From contig JALXCG010000415.1 of NCBI GenBank assembly GCA_026991065.1, forward strand, positions 1 through 6,050: 6,050 nt of DNA, written 5' to 3'. The first letter of the stretch is position 1. Each line of letters begins with the position of its first letter. This document shows, piece by piece, positions 1 to 5,497 of the stretch. Source of the stretch: JALXCG01 sp026991065 [NCBI: Gemmatimonadota bacterium] (lineage in GTDB: Bacteria > GCA-2686955). The notes beneath the pieces are model-generated. The model ran no database searches. It saw only the letters and a program-made list of their open reading frames with translations, and was not told where the DNA came from. The position numbers and the translations under genes were made by a program.

Positions 1-132
1 GCATTCACGAAGTGGGTGCTGGCTCTTCTATTTTAAGTCTTGGCCAACGGCGCAGGGGCTTCTGTCCCGGTTTTGTGGGCGGATGGCTCTGGCCGTTGAC
101 CATCTCTTTGCTCTTGTAGGCGGCTGCCGGGG

Positions 133-161
133 TTGACAGGCGCGCGAGCGCTGGGTAAGTT
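133..161 (+). promoter_or_regulatory. candidate sigma-70-type promoter upstream of rho
   Basis: A perfect -35 hexamer TTGACA (133-138) is followed after 17 nt by TAAGTT (156-161). This matches the -10 consensus at its three most conserved positions (T1, A2, T6) but not at the middle three. It is the best promoter-like pair I find upstream of rho. It would start transcription near 168 and leave a leader of roughly 430 nt. The weak -10 and the lack of an extended TG motif keep confidence modest. Confidence 0.35.
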
Positions 162-398
162 CCGGGTGGGGCTACGATCAAGGCTTAATTGCTTCCATGG
201 CCCTTCCTCTTCCCGGCCCGTTGAAATAGACGATGGGTGGCGGGATCCAATTGAAATCTACTCCCTTTTCCGGAGCCAGTTTTCACCCCGCGCCTTGAGC
301 GGTGGAAGGGCTGGCCCAACCCCAATCCTTGGCATGATCCCACCGCGACGCCTAACTGACTGTACCATCCGCGGTGGTTGAGCCCAAGTCCCGGGGAG

Positions 399-460
399 AG
401 TGCCGGAAGGGACAGAGGACAGGCCCCAAACCGGGGTGAGCAGTCCTTCGGCCTGGCACT
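399..460 (+). promoter_or_regulatory. nested stem-loop in the rho leader
   Basis: AGTGCC (399-404) is complementary to GGCACT (455-460). Inside it, AGGAC (416-420) pairs with GTCCT (443-447), and the tip is CCCC (424-427) with GGGG (433-436) around a 5-nt loop. Three nested, collinear stems make a compact RNA fold that ends 136 nt before rho. No run of U follows, so it is not an intrinsic terminator. I tried to match it to common riboswitch cores by eye (cobalamin, TPP, SAM, glycine) and to RNase P RNA and saw no match. It may be a regulatory leader element, or simply structure expected by chance in GC-rich sequence. Confidence 0.3.
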
Positions 461-484
461 GCGATGCTGAGGCAAGCGAGAAGA

Positions 485-526
485 AGGAGGCTCTATTTCG
501 CGGTCGCTCCCGCGCAAGTCCCTCCT
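485..526 (+). promoter_or_regulatory. hairpin with an AGGAGG arm in the rho leader
   Basis: AGGAGG (485-490) pairs perfectly with CCTCCT (521-526), and an inner stem CGCGG (499-503) / CCGCG (510-514) closes a 6-nt loop. The AGGAGG arm is a perfect Shine-Dalgarno-like sequence but has no ATG, GTG or TTG at a useful distance. It is therefore not the rho ribosome binding site. The element lies within a small Arg-rich open frame (464-553). A role in rho control is inference only. Confidence 0.25.
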
Positions 527-580
527 CGTAGTGCCGTGGAGATCCTGCCGTGAGCGGGTTGCCGCCAGGGAACTCTTCCT

Positions 581-584
581 GAGG
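581..584 (+). promoter_or_regulatory. weak ribosome binding site of rho
   Basis: GAGG at 581-584 lies 12 nt before the ATG at 597 and 18 nt before the second candidate ATG at 603. The spacing is already long for 597 and too long for 603, which favours 597 as the rho start. No Shine-Dalgarno sequence precedes the further-upstream GTG at 531. Confidence 0.4.
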
Positions 585-596
585 CGGCTGGAATCT

Positions 597-1850
597 ATGT
601 ATATGGACATCGCCGAACTGCAGAGCAAATCCATTGTTGAACTCTATGGGATCGCGCGTGATCTCGAGGTGCCGTCATTCAATGGGATGAACAAGCAGGC
701 TCTGGTCTACCGAATACTGAAGAAGAGTGCTGCCTCCCATGAAGACCTTATTGCGGAGGGGGTGCTGGATCTGTTCCCCGACGGACATGGATTTCTCCGC
801 TCTACCAACTACAATTATCTCGCCGGGCCAGATGATGTGCGTGTGTCGCCTTCGCAGATTCGGAAGTTCAAGCTACAGAAGGGCGACGCGATCACCGGTC
901 GGGTCCGGGCTCCGAAGAATGGAGAGCGTTTTTTTTCGCTGGTCGACATAATAGGCGTGAACTACGAGGATCCGGATGAAGCCGCATTGCGGCAGGAGTT
1001 CGATCGATTAACGCCTCTCTATCCCAATGAACAGCTTCGGATGGAGTCAGATCCAAAGGATCTGACAACCCGCATCATCGACCTCATCGCGCCGGTCGGA
1101 AAAGGGCAGCGCGGTTTGATCGTGGCGCCGCCCAAGGCCGGGAAGACGATTATTCTCAAGGCGATGGCCGCTTCGATCGCGCGCAATCATCCAGAGGTGG
1201 TCTTGATGGTTTTGCTCGTGGATGAGCGCCCTGAAGAGGTCACGGATATGATGAGCTGTGTTGACGGCGAAGTGATCAGCTCGACTTTCGATGAAAAGCC
1301 GCAGCGCCATGTGCAGGTCACCGACATGGTGATGGAGAAGGCCAAGCGCCTGGTCGAGCAGGGGCACGATGTTGTGATTCTGCTGGATTCGCTGACGCGG
1401 CTGGCGAGGGCTTACAATACGCTGGCTCCGAAAAACGGGCGGTTGCTCTCTGGGGGAATAGATGCGACCGCCATGCAGAAACCACGGCGCTTCTTCGGTG
1501 CGGCGCGCAATGTGGAGAACGGCGGCAGCTTGACGATTCTTGCGACCTGCCTGGTGGAGACAGGAAGTCGCATGGACGACGTGATTTTCGAGGAATTTAA
1601 AGGGACCGGAAATCTGGAGATCGTTCTGGATCGCGGATTGGCCGATCGGCGAATCTTTCCCGCGATCCATGTGCACAAGAGCGGAACCCGCAAAGAGGAC
1701 CTTCTGCTTGACCCCGTTACGCTGAACCGAGTGTGGATTCTGCGCAAGTACTTGGCTACTTTAAGTGAGATTGAGGCGATCGACTTTCTCCGGGATCGGC
1801 TTGCAAAGAGCCCGGAAAATAAGAGTTTTCTGCAGTCGATGAACGCGTAG
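597..1850 (+). CDS. rho: transcription termination factor Rho
   Basis: Rho is a homohexameric RNA-dependent ATPase/helicase that loads on C-rich, unstructured nascent RNA and releases RNA polymerase. The product from ATG 597 is 417 aa, close to the 419 aa of E. coli Rho. Visible in order are an N-terminal helical region (about 1-50), the OB-fold primary RNA-binding domain with DGHGFLR (62-68) and the segment around VSPSQIRKF (83-91), and the RecA-like ATPase domain. The latter has Walker A APPKAGKT (177-184), DERPEEV (209-215), Walker B ending in ILLD (D264), a Q-loop region near 285-299 and the R-loop KGTGN (335-339). The frame stays open upstream to a GTG at 531, but the extra 22 residues are unlike Rho and lack a ribosome binding site. 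ATG 603 is an alternative start. There is no N-terminal insertion domain. A long structured leader precedes the gene, and rpmE follows after 144 nt. The bicyclomycin-site regions look normal. Confidence 0.97.
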   Translation: MYMDIAELQSKSIVELYGIARDLEVPSFNGMNKQALVYRILKKSAASHEDLIAEGVLDLFPDGHGFLRSTNYNYLAGPDDVRVSPSQIRKFKLQKGDAITGRVRAPKNGERFFSLVDIIGVNYEDPDEAALRQEFDRLTPLYPNEQLRMESDPKDLTTRIIDLIAPVGKGQRGLIVAPPKAGKTIILKAMAASIARNHPEVVLMVLLVDERPEEVTDMMSCVDGEVISSTFDEKPQRHVQVTDMVMEKAKRLVEQGHDVVILLDSLTRLARAYNTLAPKNGRLLSGGIDATAMQKPRRFFGAARNVENGGSLTILATCLVETGSRMDDVIFEEFKGTGNLEIVLDRGLADRRIFPAIHVHKSGTRKEDLLLDPVTLNRVWILRKYLATLSEIEAIDFLRDRLAKSPENKSFLQSMNA

Positions 1851-1933
1851 TGGCGGAGATGGTCCGGTCTCCGGAAGAGCGTGCAAGCGGAGTTTGGGGC
1901 TCAGTCAATCGGTTGTTTGCGCGGTCTCTATTG

Positions 1934-1962
1934 TTGACGGGCGGCCCCACTTGCCGTAACCT
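1934..1962 (+). promoter_or_regulatory. candidate promoter for rpmE-prfA-prmC-murA
   Basis: TTGACG (1934-1939, one mismatch to the -35 consensus) is separated by 17 nt from TAACCT (1957-1962), which keeps T1, A2 and T6 of the -10 box. Transcription would begin near 1969, giving a leader of about 26 nt that contains the rpmE Shine-Dalgarno sequence. The architecture and the imperfect -10 resemble the candidate rho promoter at 133-161. It lies in the only sizeable gap inside the cluster. Read-through from rho would also be possible, because no clear terminator lies in the gap. Confidence 0.4.
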
Positions 1963-1982
1963 AACGCGCTTTGATAACCCAT

Positions 1983-1986
1983 GGAG
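1983..1986 (+). promoter_or_regulatory. ribosome binding site deciding the rpmE start
   Basis: GGAG at 1983-1986 stands 8 nt before the GTG at 1995, an ideal spacing. It supports this GTG over the in-frame TTG at 1971, whose eight extra residues are not part of the L31 family. Confidence 0.7.
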
Positions 1987-1994
1987 TTTTCGAC

Positions 1995-2201
1995 GTGAAA
2001 CAAGGCATACATCCCGATTACAAGCAAGTAGAGGTTAGCTGCGCGTGCGGCAACCGGTTCATGTCCGGTTCAGTGGTGGACAAGATCCACGTTGAAATCT
2101 GTTCAGCCTGTCATCCCTTCTTTACCGGCAAGCAAAAGCTTGTGGATACAGCCGGGCGAATCGAGAGATTCCAGCGCAAGTATGGTAAGGGCGGGCGCTG
2201 A
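1995..2201 (+). CDS. rpmE: 50S ribosomal protein L31 (zinc-binding, C+ type)
   Basis: L31 binds the large ribosomal subunit near the central protuberance and contributes to bridges with the small subunit. The product is 68 aa, close to the usual 66-70 aa. It begins MKQGIHPDY, matching the family start (M-K-x-x-IHP-x-Y), when initiated at GTG 1995. Four cysteines, C16 and C18 (CAC) and C36 and C39 (CSAC), form the zinc-binding set of the C+ class, followed by HPFFTGKQK (40-48) and the conserved basic C-terminus. The zinc-free C- paralogue is often zinc-repressed elsewhere in a genome; this C+ copy is expected to be the housekeeping form. prfA follows after 69 nt. In some relatives (Geobacter-like genomes, Firmicutes) a DUF1385 gene sits between the two; it is absent here. 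Confidence 0.96.
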   Translation: MKQGIHPDYKQVEVSCACGNRFMSGSVVDKIHVEICSACHPFFTGKQKLVDTAGRIERFQRKYGKGGR

Positions 2202-2259
2202 AAACTTGGCGAACAAACGACTCCGCCGGTTCCGAGGGGCTACGACCACGATCACCAGT

Positions 2260-2263
2260 GAGG
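2260..2263 (+). promoter_or_regulatory. ribosome binding site of prfA
   Basis: GAGG at 2260-2263 lies 7 nt before the GTG at 2271, supporting that codon as the prfA start. The resulting N-terminus (MSFVDKL) has the usual RF1 beginning. Confidence 0.6.
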
Positions 2264-2270
2264 TGCGATC

Positions 2271-3350
2271 GTGAGTTTCGTGGACAAGCTCGTCGCATTT
2301 GAAAAGCGCTACGAGGAGTTGAGCCAGCAACTGTCCGATCCCGCCGTGTTGCGTGATCCCGCGCTCAATCGAAAGCTCGGGCGCGAGTTTGCGAGGGTCC
2401 GGGAGATCGTTGCCCAGTATCACGATTACCGTAAAATTGAATCGGACCTGCGCGGTGCGGAGGAGGTTCTTGCGGAAGCTTCCGATCCCGATATGATCGA
2501 ATTCGCCAAGGCGGAGCAGGTCGAAGGGGAGAAAGCACTCGCCGAGGCGGAAGAGCGGCTGAAGGTGCTGCTTCTGCCGCCGGATCCGAATGACGACAAG
2601 AATATCATTGTCGAGGTGCGGGCCGGGACGGGCGGCGACGAAGCCTCTCTTTTTGCCGCCGATCTCTATCGAATGTATTCGCGCTTTGCTGAGCGGCGGG
2701 GTTGGAAGTTGGAACTGTTGAGTTCCACTCCCACCGACCGCGGCGGCTTTCGCGAAGTTGTGTTCGGGATCTCCGGGGAGGGAGTGTTTCGGCAACTCAA
2801 GTTCGAGAGTGGAACACACCGAGTTCAGCGCATACCGGTGACTGAGGCGAGTGGTCGCATTCACACTTCGGCCGCTACCGTTGCAGTCCTCCCCGAGGCG
2901 GAGGAGGTGGATTTGCAGATCGCGCCCGCTGATCTGCGGATCGACGTGTACCGTTCGAGCGGTCCGGGGGGGCAGAGTGTCAACACTACAGACTCAGCCG
3001 TTCGGATCACGCATCTGCCCAGCGGTCTGGTGGTGACCTGTCAAGATGAGAAATCGCAACACAAGAATCGGGACAAGGCGCTGACGGTTCTGCGTGCGCG
3101 TCTTCAAGACAAGCTCGAACAGGAACAGCAAGCGGAAATCGCCGCTGTGCGACGGGCCATGGTTGGATCAGGAGATCGAAGCCAGCGAATCCGCACCTAC
3201 AATTTCCCGCAGGGACGGATAACCGATCACCGCATCGGATTGACCCTCTATAAGCTTCCGGAGATTTTGGCCGGCGGGTTGGACGAGTTGATCGAGGCGC
3301 TGCAGACCTCTGATCGATTGGAGCGCCTGCAGGCACTGGGAACGGAGTGA
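2271..3350 (+). CDS. prfA: peptide chain release factor 1 (RF1)
   Basis: RF1 reads UAA and UAG stop codons in the ribosomal A site and triggers hydrolysis of peptidyl-tRNA. The product is 359 aa against 360 in E. coli. The N-terminal helical domain (about 1-105) is followed by the family block [11 protein letters not shown] (115-125). The codon-recognition tripeptide is P-V-T (189-191) within [14 protein letters not shown]; this P-x-T form marks RF1, as RF2 carries S-P-F. The catalytic loop GPGGQ (231-235) contains the GGQ motif, whose glutamine Q235 is the target of PrmC. The conserved [12 protein letters not shown] segment (311-322) near the C-terminus is intact. Translation starts at GTG with a good ribosome binding site. 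The stop codon TGA (3348-3350) overlaps the prmC start in GTGA, which implies translational coupling. The two GGQ glycine codons lie in a run of seven G (2966-2972). Confidence 0.98.
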   Translation: MSFVDKLVAFEKRYEELSQQLSDPAVLRDPALNRKLGREFARVREIVAQYHDYRKIESDLRGAEEVLAEASDPDMIEFAKAEQVEGEKALAEAEERLKVLLLPPDPNDDKNIIVEVRAGTGGDEASLFAADLYRMYSRFAERRGWKLELLSSTPTDRGGFREVVFGISGEGVFRQLKFESGTHRVQRIPVTEASGRIHTSAATVAVLPEAEEVDLQIAPADLRIDVYRSSGPGGQSVNTTDSAVRITHLPSGLVVTCQDEKSQHKNRDKALTVLRARLQDKLEQEQQAEIAAVRRAMVGSGDRSQRIRTYNFPQGRITDHRIGLTLYKLPEILAGGLDELIEALQTSDRLERLQALGTE

Positions 3351-4216
3351 GCGCCCATCCTGAAGAGGTCTGGACGCTGCTCGCCGTGCTTAACGCGGCG
3401 GACCGTTTTCTTGCTTCCCGGGGCATCGACAATTCCCGAGGCGAGGCGGAGCAGCTTCTCACACGTGTCCTGCAGTTGACTCGACTGGAGCTATACCTGC
3501 AGCACGACAGGCCTCTGGATCAGGTCGAGAGAGCTTCCTATAAGAAGCTGCTGCGCAGGCGAGTGCAGGGGGAGCCGCTGCAGTATCTCATCGGTTCTGT
3601 GGAGGTTCTGGGCTACGCGCTGGAAGTAGGGCCGGGGGTGTTGATTCCGCGTCCGGAGACTGAGATCCTGCTGGTTGAAGCGTTGCGTTTGTTAGAGCCG
3701 ATGCAGCATCCCTGGGTCCTCGATGCGGGGGCGGGTAGCGGCACCCTGGCAGTGGTATTGGCGAAACGATTACCCCTCTCGTACGTGTTCGCCGTGGAGC
3801 TGTCGCCGCATGCGCTGCGCTACACGGTTCGCAATGCGAAGAGGCATGATGTGGGGGGGAGGCTGCTTGCCGGAGGAGCGGACTATGGGCGCCTGCCGGT
3901 AAGGGATGGAGCTTTCGACCTGCTGGTATCGAACCCTCCCTACATTGCCAGCGCTCTGGTACCCGGGCTACAGAGAGAGATCGCGGAACACGAGCCCCAC
4001 CTGGCTCTGGACGGCGGTGAAGATGGCCTTGATGCGTATCGATGCCTGATCCCGGAAGCCGCACGGGTTCTTCACGCCGGGGGGGCGTTGGCGCTGGAGA
4101 TTGGACGCGATCAGGGGCGGGCGGTGGCAAGCCTCTGCAGCCGGGATTTTGAAGCGGTCGTGGTGCGCCGTGATCTTGCAGGACACGAGCGCGTGGTCAC
4201 CGCGCGCAGAAAGTGA
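3347..4216 (+). CDS. prmC: release factor glutamine N5-methyltransferase PrmC
   Basis: PrmC (HemK) transfers a methyl group from S-adenosylmethionine to the side-chain amide of the GGQ glutamine in RF1 and RF2, raising termination efficiency. The product is 289 aa, against 277 in E. coli. An N-terminal helical substrate-binding domain (about 1-80) precedes IPRPETE (100-106). The Rossmann-fold domain has the SAM-binding motif DAGAGSG (126-132), the acidic E151 after strand 2, and the catalytic NPPY (196-199) that recognises the glutamine amide. The [18 protein letters not shown] block (215-232) is also typical. GTG 3347 overlaps the prfA stop by 4 nt, placing the enzyme directly behind its substrate. 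A GGGA at 3338-3341 may assist initiation. Two runs of seven G (3853-3859 and 4079-4085) occur, with no frame disruption. Confidence 0.97.
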   Translation: MSAHPEEVWTLLAVLNAADRFLASRGIDNSRGEAEQLLTRVLQLTRLELYLQHDRPLDQVERASYKKLLRRRVQGEPLQYLIGSVEVLGYALEVGPGVLIPRPETEILLVEALRLLEPMQHPWVLDAGAGSGTLAVVLAKRLPLSYVFAVELSPHALRYTVRNAKRHDVGGRLLAGGADYGRLPVRDGAFDLLVSNPPYIASALVPGLQREIAEHEPHLALDGGEDGLDAYRCLIPEAARVLHAGGALALEIGRDQGRAVASLCSRDFEAVVVRRDLAGHERVVTARRK

Positions 4217-4225
4217 GTTGGGTTC

Positions 4226-5497
4226 GTGGATCAGTTTGTCATTGTCGGCGGAGTGCCGCTGCGGGGAGAAATTGAGGTCGGGGGATCCAAGAATGCCGCC
4301 CTGCCGATGCTGGCGGCGGCCCTGCTGGCCGACGGCTGCACCACAATTCGCAATGTCCCTCGGTTGCGCGATGTCCAGTCGATGCTTGCCCTCCTGGAGA
4401 GCATGGGCGTCCAGAGTCGATACAGCGGTCACACGGTTGTACTGGATTCATCGACTCTTAGATTGGCTGAAGCCCCCTATGAGTTGGTGCGCAAAATGCG
4501 GGCTTCGATCTACGTGCTGGGGCCACTGCTTGCTCGGTTTGGTTATGCGCGGGTATCGCTTCCGGGAGGGTGTGCGTGGGGACCGCGGCCGATCGATCTG
4601 CATCTGAGAGGGCTGGAGGCGCTTGGTGCTCGGATCGCACTGCGCCACGGCTACGTTGAGGCGCGCGCGGAGCGCCTGCGCGGCAGTCGGATTGTGCTCG
4701 ATGTTGTGAGCGTGGGGGCAACCGCCAACCTTCTGATGGCAGCGAGCTTGGCCGCTGGAACGACGGTCATCGAGAACGCCGCGCGGGAACCACACATCGT
4801 GGCGCTGGGGGAGATGCTGCGGGCAATGGGAGCGCCCATCGATGGACTCGGAACTCACACGATTACGATTGAGGGGCAGAGTTCCTTGCGTGGAGTCGAG
4901 GTAAACAATCGGCCGGACTACATAGAGGCAGGGACACTGGCGGTAGCCGCGGTGATTACTGGTGGCGACCTACACCTGACCTCGTTCCCTCTGGAGGATT
5001 GCAGACCCTCGCTGGCGGTGTTGGAAGAAGCGGGTGGAGTCATCGAGCCGCTGAAGTCCGCAGCCGGAGAGAGCAAAGTTCGAGTACGTCGTGCCGCGGC
5101 GGGGCTGCGAGCGGTTTCTTTGACCACCGCGCCGCATCCAGGCTTCCCGACCGACATGCAGGCGCAGATGATGGCGCTATTGACGATTGCTCCCGGCACC
5201 AGCTTGATCACGGAAGGGATCTACGCGGACCGGTTTTCCCACGTCCCCGAGTTGCGCCGAATGGGCGCGGAGATCGCCTTGCGCTCCAACGTGGCAGTAA
5301 TTCAGGGACGCCCCGGCCTTGCGGGCGCGCCGGTGATGGCCACCGATCTTCGTGCCAGCGCGGCGATGGTGCTGGCCGCGTTGGTGGCCGAGGGGGAAAC
5401 CCGCATTCGACGTGTGTACCACATCGATCGTGGTTACGAAGCGATCGAGAAGAAGCTGGCGCGACTGGGCGCTAGGATTCAGCGCGTTCAGGAGTAA
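4226..5497 (+). CDS. murA: UDP-N-acetylglucosamine 1-carboxyvinyltransferase MurA
   Basis: MurA transfers enolpyruvate from phosphoenolpyruvate to UDP-GlcNAc, the first committed cytoplasmic step of peptidoglycan synthesis. The product is 423 aa (E. coli 419). It has the two-domain EPSP-synthase-like fold: K22 in GGSKNAALP (19-27), the active-site loop [11 protein letters not shown] (112-122) with catalytic C116 and R121, FPTDMQAQ (307-314) with general base D310, R336 in the DRF-HVPE region, D374-L375-R376 in MATDLRAS, and R402 in DRGYE. The cysteine at position 116 is the fosfomycin-sensitive type rather than the Asp form seen in some resistant groups. One small oddity is Y232 in PDYIEAGT, where many relatives carry Arg. 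GTG 4226 lies 9 nt after the prmC stop; the ribosome binding site is weak (GTGAG at 4213-4217), so translation is probably coupled. The last 26 nt overlap the end of selB on the opposite strand. Confidence 0.98.
   Translation: MDQFVIVGGVPLRGEIEVGGSKNAALPMLAAALLADGCTTIRNVPRLRDVQSMLALLESMGVQSRYSGHTVVLDSSTLRLAEAPYELVRKMRASIYVLGPLLARFGYARVSLPGGCAWGPRPIDLHLRGLEALGARIALRHGYVEARAERLRGSRIVLDVVSVGATANLLMAASLAAGTTVIENAAREPHIVALGEMLRAMGAPIDGLGTHTITIEGQSSLRGVEVNNRPDYIEAGTLAVAAVITGGDLHLTSFPLEDCRPSLAVLEEAGGVIEPLKSAAGESKVRVRRAAAGLRAVSLTTAPHPGFPTDMQAQMMALLTIAPGTSLITEGIYADRFSHVPELRRMGAEIALRSNVAVIQGRPGLAGAPVMATDLRASAAMVLAALVAEGETRIRRVYHIDRGYEAIEKKLARLGARIQRVQE

Larger units (their letters stand above)
1..596. 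other. non-coding region and probable rho leader
   Basis: No protein family is recognisable here in any frame. The open frames are short or low-complexity (Arg/Ser/Pro-rich translations typical of GC-rich shadow frames). The left edge could hold the last codons of an upstream gene, but no frame is convincing. From about 133 onward the stretch looks like a long 5' leader for rho: a -35-like TTGACA at 133-138, a C-rich and G-poor patch at 311-370 (26 C against 10 G in 60 nt), potential hairpins at 299-377, 399-460 and 485-526, and a weak ribosome binding site just before rho. Long, Rho-sensitive leaders are known for rho in Escherichia coli. That this one works in the same way is inference. Confidence 0.5.

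Noticed and set aside
1-36. Frame +1 reads AFTKWVLALLF then stop, like the hydrophobic C-terminus of an upstream membrane protein.
   Set aside because: Eleven residues are too few to assign, and the other two forward frames are also open at the left edge, so no frame can be preferred.
51-74. GGG...CCC pairing followed by GGTTTT as a terminator for an upstream gene.
   Set aside because: The stem is only 3-4 bp and the T-tract only four bases, too weak for an intrinsic terminator.
133-381. 82-codon open frame starting at TTG before rho.
   Set aside because: Its start codon is the TTG of the candidate -35 box, there is no ribosome binding site, and the translation resembles no known family and has low-complexity Arg/Pro content.
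531-596. Upstream GTG as an alternative rho start adding 22 residues.
   Set aside because: No Shine-Dalgarno sequence precedes it. The added residues are Arg-rich and not part of the Rho family, whereas the ATG at 597 gives the normal length.
185-634. 149-codon minus-strand open frame spanning the rho leader and the first codons of rho.
   Set aside because: It overlaps the certain rho start, and its composition (Ser, Arg and Gly rich) is that of an antisense shadow frame.
1047-1676. Long minus-strand open frame (209 codons) inside rho.
   Set aside because: It is fully antisense to the conserved ATPase domain of Rho, with no recognisable motif. Such shadows are common in GC-rich genes.
1855-1872. 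GGAGA/TCTCC hairpin just after rho as a terminator.
   Set aside because: A 5-bp stem with an 8-nt loop and no following T-run does not support termination.
1850-2038. 62-codon open frame starting at GTG over the last base of the rho stop codon.
   Set aside because: It runs into rpmE in another frame, has no ribosome binding site and no family resemblance.
2103-2864. 253-codon minus-strand open frame across rpmE and prfA.
   Set aside because: It is antisense to two certain genes, has no family resemblance and no supporting ribosome binding site.
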